From Guillardia theta CCMP2712 (taxonomy: Eukaryota > Cryptophyceae > Pyrenomonadales > Geminigeraceae): DNA of 64,000 nucleotides. Location: positions 1 to 64,000 of the forward strand of contig NW_005434663.1 in assembly GCF_000315625.1 (NCBI RefSeq), given 5' to 3'. Positions 8,682 through 19,545 of this stretch are shown one piece after another. Under the pieces are notes generated by a model that saw only the letters and a program-made list of their open reading frames with translations, was not told the origin of the DNA and did not search any database. The translations under genes were made by a program, and so were the position numbers. The stretch's first letter is position 1. The number at the start of each line of letters is the position of its first letter.

Positions 8682-10828
8682 TAGGCTTGCGCTGCTGGGA
8701 AGGAGTCAAGCGACATCTCTTCCGATTCTGCCGCCATGCTCCCAGCCTCGGGTACATCTTCCATTCGAGCGTCTTTCATCTGTAGCTCACTGCTCAAAAC
8801 AAATTTCAATTCGTTTCTATCTCCCAGCATTCCTACGAGGGAGAGCGCCGTTGCCTCCAGGAATTTATTCAAAGCAATGAAGAGGAGATCAGTTTTCAAT
8901 GGCTTCTCTTCATTTGGTGCGAAAGCGCTGTTCTTGCGTTTCGCTACCTTCCACGTATGTTTGCCTGCAATCACCCTGACTCGTTCACGCAGTCGCTTGC
9001 TCACGGCATTCTCTGCCGCGTTGGCACCCTTATCAGCCCACTCTTGTAGCGTGGGGAAGGATGCATTTCCTGGGCTCTCCGGAGCCATCTCTTGCACCGC
9101 GTCATCAAGATGGAGTTGAAGCTGCCCTTGCTGTTGCAGCTCGCTCCTAGTTACGTCAGCAATTGCTTCCTTAAGTTCTACGACGACCACGTCCGTTCCC
9201 GCATCTGGGAGGTTTATTTCATTGATAATGGAACTGAGCTCGATCTCTTTCCACACAGTTCCTTCTGCTCTGGTCCCCGTCGTTTGTGACCTGGCCTCAG
9301 GGTTAGACTGATCGCGAGTTGCCTGAGGCGACACTTGGAGGTTCAGACTGCTCGCTGTCGTTTGGATTTCAACTGTGCCTTGCCAGCAGAGGAGCTGTGT
9401 GGGGAATTCAGCCATCATCTTTCTTGCACTACTTTCACTGCGTAGCCGGAGAATGATACCAGACCCATCCCAGATCCCTGTTTCTGGATCGCATTGGAGG
9501 TGGATCCGTTGGAGATCTTTTTCCACCTGTGGATCAAAGCAAGCGACAGCCCTCCGAATGTTTCGGATGACTTTTGCTCTGCCCGTTTCATCACTTGCGC
9601 AGATTTTTTCAATCTCATTTCGGGAGAACTTCCCTGACGGCACAGGAGAGGAGATTTGTACCGAGTACAGCATCTCTGCTCCCGTTGCCATTGCCGTGCC
9701 CTCTTGTCGCACCGCATTCTTCATATTCTTGTGCAGCGCCGTTGCTTCCATCTGCACTGAGAACCATTTCAGTATTTTGTCATTCTCTGAGACCAGTCCC
9801 AAAGTGACTCCTGCACGATCCTTTCCATGTCGATCGAATGCTTGAAGAACGATGTCCGCTGCTTCAAGGCTCGAGCACGTTGCGATCCAGTCGACCTCTC
9901 TGTTCTGGTTGACTGTTTCTATTCCTACCGCAGCGAACACCTTCTTTGGCGGTAGGTTCCTCTTGGGGGGGAGGTTCACTGTCATTCCCGCGTTTGGGAT
10001 CAGATCAATGATCGCTAATCCCTGCTTCAGGCATAGCTGCCTGTAGATCTCACATATGTCACCTGTGCTCGAATCGTTGAGCATCAGGAGTTGGGCCACC
10101 TCAGCTAGGATTCCAACTCTGCCCATGTTCTCCTTCTTTGGCCGCATCTTGAACGAGATCGGTGGGTTGGCTGCTGGGTTCACTGCTAGAATCCTCCTGC
10201 CTGCCACCTTGAAGGTACCTTCTCCTTTCCAGAGTTTCTCAGCCGCCTCATTGCGGACAAATGTGATCACTGCTGGGATCTCCGCTGCCTGCACAAGGTC
10301 AGGCTTCAAGGGAGCCTTGAAGATCAGGCTCCTGCTGTCTTGCGTCTGATCGACGATCAAGCCTTGCTCTTCAAGCTTGAGGCATAAGTTTTCCACCTGT
10401 CTGGAAAAGTATGCAGGGATCCCAAGTACCTTCATGGTAATCGTCTGCACACTTGTGCCCTGGTCATCATATGATCTGGCCTCCATCTGCCTTTGTCTGT
10501 CAGCTTGGAACTCTGACAGGTACCACTGCCTGACATCGTCACCCCACTGCCTGAGCCCTTTCGGATTCTCCAGTGACGAGGGTTCAGCAAAGCTGCATGT
10601 CTGACTGATGGCTTCGGCTAAGGCTTCCAAGGATATTTCTTTGGCTTTCAGAGCTTTGCTCGTCCTGCTTTTGGGGTTCTGCCTTGCGAATTCATCCAGT
10701 CTCCGCATCAGTTCGGCTGATGACGGCATCGTGGCAGCTTCCGTCTGCCTCTTGAGGTAGCTGGAGGTACGGTACTGCACGATCTCGTCAGGGTTCACAA
10801 TAGATATTGGCCACATGTTTCGAAGCAT
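8681..10828 (-). CDS. LINE ORF1 protein, unit II
   Basis: A 715-residue frame, ATG at 10828-10826, stop TAA at 8683-8681. It is homologous to unit I ORF1 (NPKSRTSKALKAKE against NSRTAQACKAVE; MKVLGIPAYFSRQVENL against MTLLGISSVYVNHEEKL; FKAPLKP against WKAPYRP; VRNEAAEKLWKGEG against LRNAQAEKLWQGRE). The C-terminal third matches unit III (KFSRNEIEKICA, LLFIALNKFLEA). LINE ORF1 proteins bind and chaperone element RNA. I see RRM-like hydrophobic patterns but no clear zinc knuckle. The C-terminus is acidic. The stop overlaps the next ATG, which suggests termination-reinitiation. Confidence 0.85.
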   Translation of the reverse strand: MLRNMWPISIVNPDEIVQYRTSSYLKRQTEAATMPSSAELMRRLDEFARQNPKSRTSKALKAKEISLEALAEAISQTCSFAEPSSLENPKGLRQWGDDVRQWYLSEFQADRQRQMEARSYDDQGTSVQTITMKVLGIPAYFSRQVENLCLKLEEQGLIVDQTQDSRSLIFKAPLKPDLVQAAEIPAVITFVRNEAAEKLWKGEGTFKVAGRRILAVNPAANPPISFKMRPKKENMGRVGILAEVAQLLMLNDSSTGDICEIYRQLCLKQGLAIIDLIPNAGMTVNLPPKRNLPPKKVFAAVGIETVNQNREVDWIATCSSLEAADIVLQAFDRHGKDRAGVTLGLVSENDKILKWFSVQMEATALHKNMKNAVRQEGTAMATGAEMLYSVQISSPVPSGKFSRNEIEKICASDETGRAKVIRNIRRAVACFDPQVEKDLQRIHLQCDPETGIWDGSGIILRLRSESSARKMMAEFPTQLLCWQGTVEIQTTASSLNLQVSPQATRDQSNPEARSQTTGTRAEGTVWKEIELSSIINEINLPDAGTDVVVVELKEAIADVTRSELQQQGQLQLHLDDAVQEMAPESPGNASFPTLQEWADKGANAAENAVSKRLRERVRVIAGKHTWKVAKRKNSAFAPNEEKPLKTDLLFIALNKFLEATALSLVGMLGDRNELKFVLSSELQMKDARMEDVPEAGSMAAESEEMSLDSFPAAQA

Positions 10829-10899
10829 TCTCGATGGTTTCCCGAGCTTCCTGCGTTCCTGGCGACTCTTGCTCTACCACGCAGGGACCCCGCTGATCT

Positions 10900-11120
10900 G
10901 CATGCCTCAGATAAAGGGATCCTGCATGCCTCAGATAAAGGGATCAGATAAAGGGATCCTGCCTCAGATAAAGGGATCCTGCCTCAGATAAAGGGATCCT
11001 GCCTCAGATAAAGGGATCCTGCCTCAGATAAAGGGATCCTGCCTCAGATAAAGGGATCCTGCCTCAGATAAAGGGATCCTGCCTCAGATAAAGGGATCCT
11101 GCCTCAGATAAAGGGATCCT
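10900..11120. repeat. 20-base minisatellite 5' of LINE unit II
   Basis: About ten copies of GCCTCAGATAAAGGGATCCT, irregular at the left end and uniform from about 10960. It directly abuts telomere repeats at its right end. It occupies the 5' UTR/promoter position of the element. Confidence 0.95.
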
Positions 11121-11165
11121 CTAAACCCTAAACCCTAAACCCTAAACCCTAAACCCTAAACCCTA
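11121..11165. repeat. Telomere-type repeat (CCCTAAA)n
   Basis: About six copies of CCCTAAA, the C-strand of the Arabidopsis-type TTTAGGG telomere, followed by a short (ATT)n run to 11180. Confidence 0.95.
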
Positions 11166-11343
11166 TTATTATTATTATTATGTGAGTTTATTAGAATGCT
11201 GGAATGTTGCTCGGCCTCGTTGTGGGCTTTTGCAATTTGATCCTAGTCTAAAGAGGCGCGCGAGCACTGGGAGTACACGGCCTACAATGCGAACCCTGCT
11301 TCTGAGGCGTCTTTCTACTCTCTACTTCTGCTGTCTTCTCTTG

Positions 11344-11490
11344 GCTTCCTCAGCCTCAGTCAGGAGAGTTGCCTCCCTCACCTTGGCCTTCGGTCGCCAC
11401 CTACTCCTCCTCCATTCAGCTTCCTCAGCCTCAGTCAGGAGAGTTGCCTCTCCTCACCTTGGCCTTCGGTCGCCTCCTACCTTCTCTCCT
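11344..11490. repeat. Imperfect tandem duplication of about 75 bases
   Basis: The segment CTTCCTCAGCCTCAGTCAGG and its following sequence occurs at about 11347 and again at about 11421, with small differences. It lies downstream of the decayed unit III ORF1. Confidence 0.85.
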
Positions 11491-11505
11491 TACCTTGAGC
11501 TCAGC

Positions 11506-13050
11506 TCAAGCTCGGTACGGGCTCGCCCCGTCTTCTTCCTCGCCCTCGCCTTGCTCTTCCTCCATGTCTTCCTCTTCTTCGTCATCTTCCCTCATCTCCA
11601 CCCGCAGTCGGTCCTTCTTGTCCACCTTCAGCGAGCAGGCCAACACATGCATCTCTGCGAATTTACTCAGTGCTATGAACAGGAAGCTAAGAGATCGACG
11701 CTCTATGTCGTCGCTCTCCGCCTCCTGCTCAAGCTCAGCAGCTGCCGTTGCCCGTGGCGAGAACGCGCTGCCCCTCCTTGCCTTCTTGCTCTCTCCTTGC
11801 ACGCGAGTCCAGCGCTTGCTCTGCAGCCACTTATCTTCTTGAACCTCAATGCTGGCAAGCTTCAGGTTCATTATTCTTGCTAATTCCAACATGGCTCGCT
11901 TGACTCGCGTGGTCGATGTGTTACCTCCTCCGCACAGTGCTTCCATCTCCTTCCTCGAGAAGCGGCCTGTGCTCATGCTTGACTTCGACTTGATCTGCAC
12001 CCTGAAACTGCCGCTTGGAGCCTGCTCCCTGTCGCGAAGTACCTTCCTCTGCTTGGCAATCTTTCCTCTCGGCACGAAGGTGTCTGCTGTGAGCTCGACT
12101 GCAAACGTCTCTCTGAGCTTGGCGTCGTCGCTGACGAGAGTCAGGTGCACCCCCTCCATCGCCTCGCTCTCTCGCAGCGGCGCTGGCCGTCGATGGGCAG
12201 GATAGTACCCACTCGAGCTCTCTCTGCTGTTGAGCTCCGGTGCTTGCTCCAACAGCAACATACGTCTTCGGGCTCGGCCCCTTGCGACCTCTCTGCCCAG
12301 CACCCTGCACGAGCATGCCCGCCAGCGGTTGTACCTCTGCTGCGGCGAGACATTGCGAGATCAGTTGGAATTGATAGATCCGAGCTATGTCCGCCGTCGA
12401 CATTCCTCCAAGAGCTAGGAGCTGCGATAGCTCGGCAAGGCTCCCTCCCTTGCCCCAAGGTCCTCGCTTGGCTCGGAGCTTGAACGACCGGTCGTGTGCA
12501 ATGCTGACTTCAGTTGCTCTGAAAATTCGCCCGTCGATGCTGTACTCTCTGCTGCCTTGCCAGAGTGCGATGGCTTCTTCCGATTCCGAAGGAAGGAGAT
12601 GGTGACTGAGACGGCGTCTGCTCGTGCTATCTCAGGTCTGTAAGGTGCTTTCCACATGATGGACTTGTCGTCTCTATCGACTGAGTCTACTATGAGTCCC
12701 AGCTCCGTCAACTTCATTTTCAATTTGTCTTCTTGTCGCACATACATCGAGGAGATGCCCAGGAGAGTCATGGAGATGAAGGAGGTCTCCTCGGTGTCTT
12801 CGGTGCCGATGCCAGTAAGTCTCGACATTCTGCTGTTTGGCCTCTTTCATCTGTTGCATGAACCATGCTTTCGACCTCTCTCGACGAGGTCGGCCTCCTC
12901 GACGTGGCCTCCTGAGCGCTCACCCTGCGTGTATTGGCATGATCTCCGATACAGCAGGTTGCGAACGCTCTCATCATACTGTAGTACCATACTTAGAAAG
13001 CTGTTTGAACTGCACAAACCTCTTGCTCGCAGCTTCCTCCGGTGCCCAAG
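11506..13050 (-). pseudogene. Decayed LINE ORF1, unit III
   Basis: Homologous to ORF1 of units I and II but split over three frames. The N-terminal part (about 13040-12830) keeps SSNSFLSMVLQYDE and NLLYRRSCQYTQ. The middle (12828-12415) keeps TSFISMTLLGISSMYV, LGLIVDSVD and WKAPYRPEIA. The C-terminal part (12303-11506) keeps STGRFSRKEMEALCGG and FLFIALSKFAEMHVL with an acidic tail. Protease, endonuclease and reverse transcriptase are absent, so this unit retains only its 5' part. Against unit I, a segment between the QYTQ and TSFIS landmarks is shortened. Confidence 0.85.
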
Positions 13051-13089
13051 TTGCGCTCTCCCTACTACGCGCCACAGAGCAGCATGCCT

Positions 13090-13262
13090 CTGTCAACGGG
13101 CCCGGTTCCTAATGTCAACGGGCCCGGTTCCTAAACCCTAAACCCTAAACCCTGACAAGGCCCGGCCTGCCTCTGACAAGGCCCGGCTGCCTCTGACAAG
13201 GCCCGGCCTGCCTCTGACAAGGCCCGGCCCTTAACCCTAAACCCTAAACCCTAAACCCTAAG
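13090..13262. repeat. Telomere repeats and minisatellites between units III and IV
   Basis: Two copies of a 20-base unit beginning TCAACGGGCCCGGTTCCTAA lead into CCCTAAA repeats (13131-13153). About four copies of a 20-21 base unit (TGACAAGGCCCGGCCTGCCT) follow at 13154-13229, then a second CCCTAAA tract (13230-13262). Confidence 0.95.
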
Positions 13263-13440
13263 GATACCGCTTCGCGAAGCTCTTCACCCTCTCGACGAGA
13301 TCGGCGGCTCCGAGGCTCGACGTGGCCTCCAGAGCGCTCGCGGCCCTGCGTGTATTGGCATGATCTCCGATATTAGAAGCTGTTTCAACTATACCAAGAA
13401 CTTGCTCGCAGCTTCCTCCGTCCCCTTGCGCTCTCCCTAC
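13262..13440 (-). pseudogene. LINE ORF1 fragment, unit IV
   Basis: About 180 bases matching the ORF1 N-terminal coding region and the bases just upstream in units I and III. The conserved block GGATACCGCTTCGCGAAGCT corresponds to about 727-747. The fragment has internal deletions. It lies between telomere-type tracts on both sides. Confidence 0.8.
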
Positions 13441-13640
13441 CGGCTCCTAAAACCCTAAAACTGAACCCTAAACCCGATGCCTCAAGAAAGCGAGCCTGCC
13501 GGACTCGGGGAGGCTCAAGAAAGCGAGCCGCTGCCTCAACTTCGGAAAGCGAGCCTGCCTCAAGAAAGCGAGCCTGCCTCAAGAAAGCGAGCCTGGGCCT
13601 CAAGAAAGCGAGCCTTGCCTCAACCGGGGCGGAAAGCGAG
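13441..13640. repeat. Degenerate telomere repeat and 19-base minisatellite
   Basis: CCTAAAACCCTAAAACTGAA-type sequence (13446-13474) is followed by about seven irregular copies of GCCTCAAGAAAGCGAGCCT. This is the innermost boundary of the array. Confidence 0.9.
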
Positions 13641-16390
13641 CCTGCCTTGTAGTCCCGAGTCCCGTTCAGTCGTTGATTTGTGATCCAAGTTGATCATCGT
13701 CTTGTCCATCGCCAACACATGAATCATGTGACCTTCTACTGGCAAGGTTACAATTCATCAAGTTTTACGGTAATCTCATGCCCCTCGAATCTTTCGCTCT
13801 GAAGCTCTGATGACACCAATCCATGACTGTGACGAGGTAAGGCATGATTCTATGTGTGCTTTTGAAAGATTTAGGACTGTGTTTGGAAGACTCTGAGTCT
13901 CACTTGTGTCAACGTGTTCATCCGACATTCCGAGGGCCTGTTTCCATTCGCCGATGAGAAAGAAGGTTTCGATTCTTCCTGTGAATGTTGCCAATACGTG
14001 TACCGTTGAAGTCGATTCATCTTATGTAGGCCATAGACATCTCCGGAGTCCGAGGACCTTTAGTTTGTTCTGACCGGGACTATTCTCCTCTCCTTGAAGT
14101 TCACCGTGACTCCACAGATAAACGGTTGCATGCGGCCATGACCGTGATTGCAACTTCCGGCGGAAATCCAACAGCTTGAAAACCAAGGCATCATTCCATT
14201 GAGAGAGCAGAATCTGCTCAAGATTACCCCCCGGCTAAATCCCCCCGGCCCCGCCATAGTGCTCCCCGCGGCGGAACGCTGTACCAACGGTTAATTCCCA
14301 CAGGCTAGGGGTTCAACGGCCGGGCCCGTCTGTCAGATCGAATATAGCAGTTCCACCCCCGTGCCGTGACGGCCCGTTATATAACAGATACCTTCTTTAC
14401 TCAAAGTTAAGTTAAAATCAGTACGAGGACCGTTAAATCAGGAGAGACGAGCCTCCGAGGCTTGACCCTGACACTCAGTCGCACAGGCCACACGGCGAGA
14501 AGAGAAAAGACAGCGAGAACCAAACCCAATCCTGCCGACTGCTGTCCCCCAAACTTAACTGATACCTTCCCTTAACTGCGCAGGTACATTTTTAAAATGA
14601 TATTGTTCACTGATGATTTCAAGCCTTGAGTTTGAGTCGCAGGGGAAGTCCGGAACAGTGTGGCCCGTGGGCCCCCGATAGATACAACGGCACCCGTACA
14701 TGATGCCGACGTTGATGGGGTGGTCTTCTACGCCCCTAAAACGACAGGACAAGGCGCCTGTAAAATGGTTTTAAAGACCCACTGCTGCTAGAATTATTTA
14801 CTCAGGTCATAGGGTAGGTACTCGATTGAAATAAAGTCTTTTCATGTCCCGAACGTGCAGCCCCCGTACGTCCCCCGGACCCAGGAAACAAAGCGAGAAA
14901 TTTAATGTTTCAATAGAAACAGAAAGACGATCAATATTGTTTATTGCTTCTGCGGCTGCGATGCAAAAACGTTTACTGCCATTTTATGCTTTCAAAATTG
15001 AGGCTAGGGTAAAAACTCATATAAAAAGTAAGGGGCATAGATACGGTTTGAACAGTAGGGGTGTTGGCAGCAGGACCCGAGTCTAGACTCAGGGTAGGTG
15101 GGGTAGTGACTTCTTTGAGGATAGAATCGGTGCAGGTGAGCTCCGGGCTGCGACAGAAAGAAAAGCCAATGGAAGTAGGGTGGGTACCATCATGAGGGAG
15201 GGTACTTCCGGATCTGTTCCACAACCTTTGCATTATTATTATTATTAGGGTCGCCCAAATGGGAGAGGTAGGGTACTCTCCTGTTGGTCAACAAAAAGAC
15301 TCGTTTTCGAGAACTACACCCCCACCCCCTCACGTGACAGCAAAGTTCCTTCAATTTTTAATACCCTTGGTTGAAGGCCACCCTACCCTTGAGTACAATC
15401 TACCTACGGGATTGTGCACCCCAACCAATAAACCCCCACCCCATTGAGGAACCTCGTTTCAGAATTAGTACCCGTGAATGACCAATCTTCAATTGTATAT
15501 TGAACCCCTTTGCTAACCACCTTTTGCAACTCTAACCTATCTCGAGAATGGACCCTACCCATCTTAGTTACAAAGTCTCAATCCTCACCCCTGCTTCTCT
15601 GAACAGAAATACCATCAGAGCACCCTACCCCGACTAAAAACTACTTTTTAAGAGTTGGGACTGAATTCCATTTACGGACTACCCCACCATGGATTTTCCA
15701 TTGATCTTCAGGAAATCTGGTGGGTCCCAAGTACGACCACTACAAGGTACCAGCATAAGGTGTTGTTCGAGAGTAGTAGGGTTATTCACAAGGGGTAATA
15801 AGATTCGTCCTGTGTATCTTAGGGGGTTGGGGTAGTACCCTACAGTTTCTTTGGGTTGTGATTGTACCACGGGTACTGGGGAACCCCCTTTCATGAATAA
15901 GATAATATACAGGAAAACTGGGGTACAATAACAGTGAAGAGGTTGAGGGCGGGTTCATGAACCCAATCCGAATATGGTGGGGTGATCCAGCTTTGGGGTA
16001 GGGTATCCTGGCCGCCCCATCTTGTTTCTATGGGATTTGATGGCCGCAGAGCTTCAGGGTGGGGTCGAGGGGGTGTCGGGGTGCAATTTGATTGCTTGGG
16101 GGCTCCGATAGAAATGGAAGTACCGGTGTTCCTAAAATTTTGGTCAAGGTATATGGAATCGGTTAGTTTTATGGGGTGGGGTAGGACTTGACAACACATG
16201 GGTGGGGTAGTCTGAAGGGTGTAGGGTAGAGGCGCGCAGGAGTAGGAAGGCTGAACCAAGTGAACATAACGAGCAAGCAAACAGCCGCAGAAGACTGAGA
16301 TCGAGATCACAAGGAGAGCTGGAGCAAGTGACAAGCTTAATGAAAATTATTGCATGAGTTGTGGATAATCTGCAAAAATTTAAAGAACAA
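13641..16390. other. Region without a supported gene
   Basis: Short ORFs only, none with a recognisable domain. A short (ATT)n run lies at 15231-15247. From about 15310 the sequence turns C-rich (ACCCC, TACCC motifs), and from about 15700 G-rich (GGGGTA motifs). This polarity switch is described separately. Confidence 0.6.
15310..16230. promoter_or_regulatory. Polar GGGGTA-type tract with strand switch near 15700
   Basis: Before about 15690 the + strand carries CCCC runs (ACCCCCACCCC, CTACCCC). After that it carries GGGG runs (GGGGTAGGG, GGTGGGGTAG) up to the hypothetical gene to the right. Regulatory function is inference from the same arrangement at other genes in the window. Confidence 0.4.
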
Positions 16391-16920
16391 CATTTGTGCT
16401 TGTTCACAGATACAGGAAACCAAGGAAACGTTACAAGATCAAAGGGGTTGGAGTTATCTTCGAGCTGTTGCTGAAGTCTACTGAGAAGGATCCCGAATCA
16501 ATATTGGCAACTGCAAACTTGCTAGCAAGGTGTCCCCCAGTTCGTTGCTGTATAAAGGTTCGTTTGGATCATGCCCAGGCGCCCTCCCTGTTCGAGTGCG
16601 GTTCAAGCAGCAAATGCTTTCGTCAACGTCTTCATTGCCGAGAGCGATTCTGATGACCATATTTTGCCTAAGAATGGTACGAAACCTATTTTGAATATCC
16701 ATGTTTAGTTACTATATGTTGTTCAGGGTCATACTCGCCATTTCACGGTTTTAGTAGAATGTTACCACAACATGCTAGTGTGAGGGATGGAGGAACGGGA
16801 GTGGATGGTATTTCGCGTGCGGGACTCAACAAAATTGTTGGCAACACGTTTAATGAAGGAATGAGAAAGGTTTATTTATTCAAATGCTTGTGGTGCGTTT
16901 TTTGATTGTTTGATTTCAGC

Positions 16921-17819
16921 CTTCACGAAATGGAAATCCCGGCGAATTGGGAAGCGTTGCCGCCCACAAACTTGCGAGGCATTTTTTGAGAGCTAGATGG
17001 AGGAATCCTGACGACTCGCAAGACCTCGTGGTCCTCCAACAAATGTTTTGTATGATGCAACCGCATCAAGTAGCAAACTGTGTCTTGGTTTTGCGGGAGT
17101 TCTCCAAATGGCGACCCGGACCAGCGGGAAGGGGAGGCGATAGAGCAAGTGGGAAGCTGGGCGAGTCGCGGAAATTGAAGCTTGAAGATGAAATGCGATG
17201 TGTCAAACAAAAGATTGAAGATGCGCGAGACAAAGATTTGTGCGAAGAAGATGAAGACGACAATAGCGACGCATTTTCAATGAGAAGCACAGTTGTGAAC
17301 GTGCAACGTGTACAGGAATCTGATGTAAGCTCAAACAAGAAAACATCGTGTGGAGCTTCCAGTGAAATTCCCCAATTCCCGGGATTATTGACACATGCAA
17401 CAAGTGTACAGGAGATTTTGAATCAGAGTTCAATGAACGCAGCTGCCGAGCATTTGACAAATCACAAGCTTTCGAGTGCAGATATCCTCAACACATTATT
17501 CCTTCAGGTTGCAGCTTCAAGAGTCTCACAAACTCATGTGTCATCGGGAAACGCGGGGCCGCTGAACGGAGTTTTCCCATCGACCATGGGGATTCCGAAT
17601 TCGTTTGTTAATGACACGCTGGCCTTGGACAAACACGGGTTTTCCATGTCACCTCCCATGGGGCTTAATCAATTGTGGAATCATCAAGTCGAGTCTTCAC
17701 AGTCGTCTAAACTGGACACAGAGGGTCATCGTATGTTAAGCAACTTAGGACGATCTCAGGGACCAATTCTGCCTCCTTTGAAGCAAGTCCTGCTTGAGTC
17801 TGCGATCAAATCGACCTAA
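16921..17819 (+). CDS. Hypothetical protein, 3' exon, probably more exons upstream
   Basis: An open frame of about 299 codons starting just after a TTTCAG acceptor (16920) with no in-frame ATG at its head, so at least one upstream exon is likely. Possible upstream coding sequence lies at 16410-16680 but I could not fix the junctions. The protein starts with a helical segment (VAAHKLARHFLRARW, VVLQQMFCMMQPHQVANCV) and has a charged coiled-coil-like stretch (RKLKLEDEMRCVKQKIEDAR). An acidic patch (CEEDEDDNSD) follows, then a long polar Ser/Asn-rich tail ending LESAIKST. I recognise no family. It could be a nuclear regulator, but nothing shows that directly. Confidence 0.55.
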
Positions 17820-18407
17820 ACCTTAATAATTTTCTTTGAATTAATTGTCATGGCATTTTTGTACTGCAACCATGTAAACTTATTTGAAATCTTCCATGCG
17901 AGTAATTTTATATATATCACTCACGGGTTGTCATAATGCCATCCCACCCGCACCTCATCAAATGAGCAAGTTTTGGTGATCCTGTGCTAGCCAGTTCTGC
18001 GGGCGATTTCTGTTTCCACGCTTGAGGCATGTTAGGAATTAGATGTTAAAAGAATAAGCACTTACCACCACGAGTTCAGTGCCATGAAAGCTGACTGATC
18101 TTGGAACGTGTCTTCTAGCCTGTAACTCCGTGTCAATGGAAAGGTCAATGGAAACGATTCACACTACGAATAACAATTATAAGTGAATGCATCCCATTCA
18201 TCAAACAAAACTGCATATCATCAATACAGGAAAGTAGGAATTTCTTGAATCTCAAACGAAGAAATTGCAAGCCACTATTGAGACGTTTCAAAAACAATCA
18301 TCGTCCTGATTAGCCATTCTTCATTCAATTATCAGAAGCAACTATCGCAGTGTAGCAGAATCCAGATATATCGATACAACTTATAAAGTAGTAGCTCACA
18401 GAACGAC

Positions 18408-18641
18408 ATGCCAAAGCGATTGAAATTGCAAGAATTCAATGATCAAACATCAATTGTTTCAGACAAAGAGGCAGAAAGCACAAAGATAAGCAAGCAGAAG
18501 AAGATGAAACAAAAAAAAAAGAACTTGGTCGTACATCGTTCAATGCCTCCTTCAGCGCCATCGGCGGTTTGTTCGCCGCCCATAACTGCTGCATGTCTCC
18601 TCGCTTTGGCTTTTCAGGGTGAGAAAACTGTCGGTAACTGA
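18408..18641 (+). CDS. Small lysine-rich ORF, doubtful
   Basis: 77 codons with a basic middle (KQKKMKQKKKN) and a hydrophobic end. It has no homology I recognise and no clear splice context. The flanks 17820-18407 and 18642-18780 show no other gene. It may be non-coding. Confidence 0.2.
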   Translation: MPKRLKLQEFNDQTSIVSDKEAESTKISKQKKMKQKKKNLVVHRSMPPSAPSAVCSPPITAACLLALAFQGEKTVGN

Positions 18642-18784
18642 TTGTAACGTTTCGAAACCGCTACCACCAACCTTCAAGAGACCGCAACCAAGGTTGGAAT
18701 ACAACGGTTTGAAGGAATTGCAACAAGTTTATAACGTTCGCAATAAGATTTCCTCGTAGTCCTCATGTCCGCAGCCTCCTCCCC

Positions 18785-19115
18785 ACAACCACCTGTGCTT
18801 TCCCCCACCTCCTTGTCGCCTTCCTTCCTCCCTTCTCCCCTTCCTTGTCGCCTTCCCTTCCTCCCTTCTCCCCTTCCTTGTCGCCTTCCCTTCCTCCCCT
18901 CTCCCCTTCCTTGTCGCCTTCCCTTTCTCCCCTCTCCCCTTCCTTGTCGCCTTCCCTTCCTCCCCTTTCCCCTTCCTCGTCGCCTTCCCTTCCTCCCCTC
19001 TCCCCTTCCTTGTCGCCTTCCCTTCCTCCCCTCTCCCCTTCCTCGTCGCCTTCCCTTCCTCCCCTCTCCCCTTCCTTGTCGCCTTCCCTTCCTCCCTCTC
19101 CCCTTTCGCCCTTGC
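18785..19115. repeat. 30-base pyrimidine-rich minisatellite
   Basis: About ten copies of a unit like CTTCCTTGTCGCCTTCCCTT plus TCCCCTCTCC. Because 30 is a multiple of three, long ORFs appear on both strands; these look like periodicity artefacts. Confidence 0.95.
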
Positions 19116-19545
19116 CCCGCCCTCTCGCTCTCACTCTCGCTCGGTCGCGTGCATTCCGTACTCCTTGCGCAAATTCTGCAGCATACATGCCCATTCATTT
19201 CTTCTTTTGTATTCTCGATCGAAATATAATGCTAGGGCCAACACTGTTGGTGTACCACGTCTTCGTAAACTTCATTCCCCTTTCTTTCGTAATGCTTTCC
19301 TGTGCTCTTTTCGGAAACTGTTTTGACAAATCGAGTGACAGTCTGTCGAGATCTTTTCAACACGATTCTTTTTTTCAGCCTCAGAGGACATTGTAGGCTG
19401 TTCAAAGGTTCTGTTCCCGTTTCTTTTTGTCATTTTGACCCATGGACTGCTAGTTCTTCTCGTGCTAGCACTTACATTCATCCAGCCAACCACGCAGTTC
19501 AGGTTTTTCTCTTTTGACTCCGAGACGGCCTTATCAGATGGCAGC

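Larger units (their letters stand above)
1..13640 (-). mobile_element. Subtelomeric array of telomere-associated LINE elements
   Basis: At least four units lie head to tail, all reading on the minus strand. Unit I is an ORF1 region running off the left edge (1-867). Unit II is nearly complete (about 868-10828). Unit III is a decayed ORF1 (about 11200-13050), and unit IV is a fragment of about 180 bases (13262-13440). Units II to IV each end, at their 5' side, in a minisatellite next to CCCTAAA repeats. On the minus strand these read TTTAGGG towards the left, so the chromosome end should be to the left and element 3' ends point distally. Non-LTR elements living in telomere repeats are known from Bombyx (SART, TRAS), Drosophila (HeT-A, TART) and Chlorella (Zepp). 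Assignment to such a lifestyle here is inference from the arrangement. Confidence 0.85.

Noticed and set aside
8470..10604. Several + strand ORFs
   Set aside because: Antisense of the protease and ORF1 frames.
13641..16390. Possible rRNA or tRNA genes in the gene-poor part
   Set aside because: I saw no tRNA-like arms with A and B boxes and no rRNA core sequence; a tRNAscan run would settle it.
18674..19396. Long ORFs on both strands, Arg/Gly/Glu-rich or Pro/Ser-rich
   Set aside because: They are the two readings of a 30-base minisatellite; the period is a multiple of three so no stop arises.
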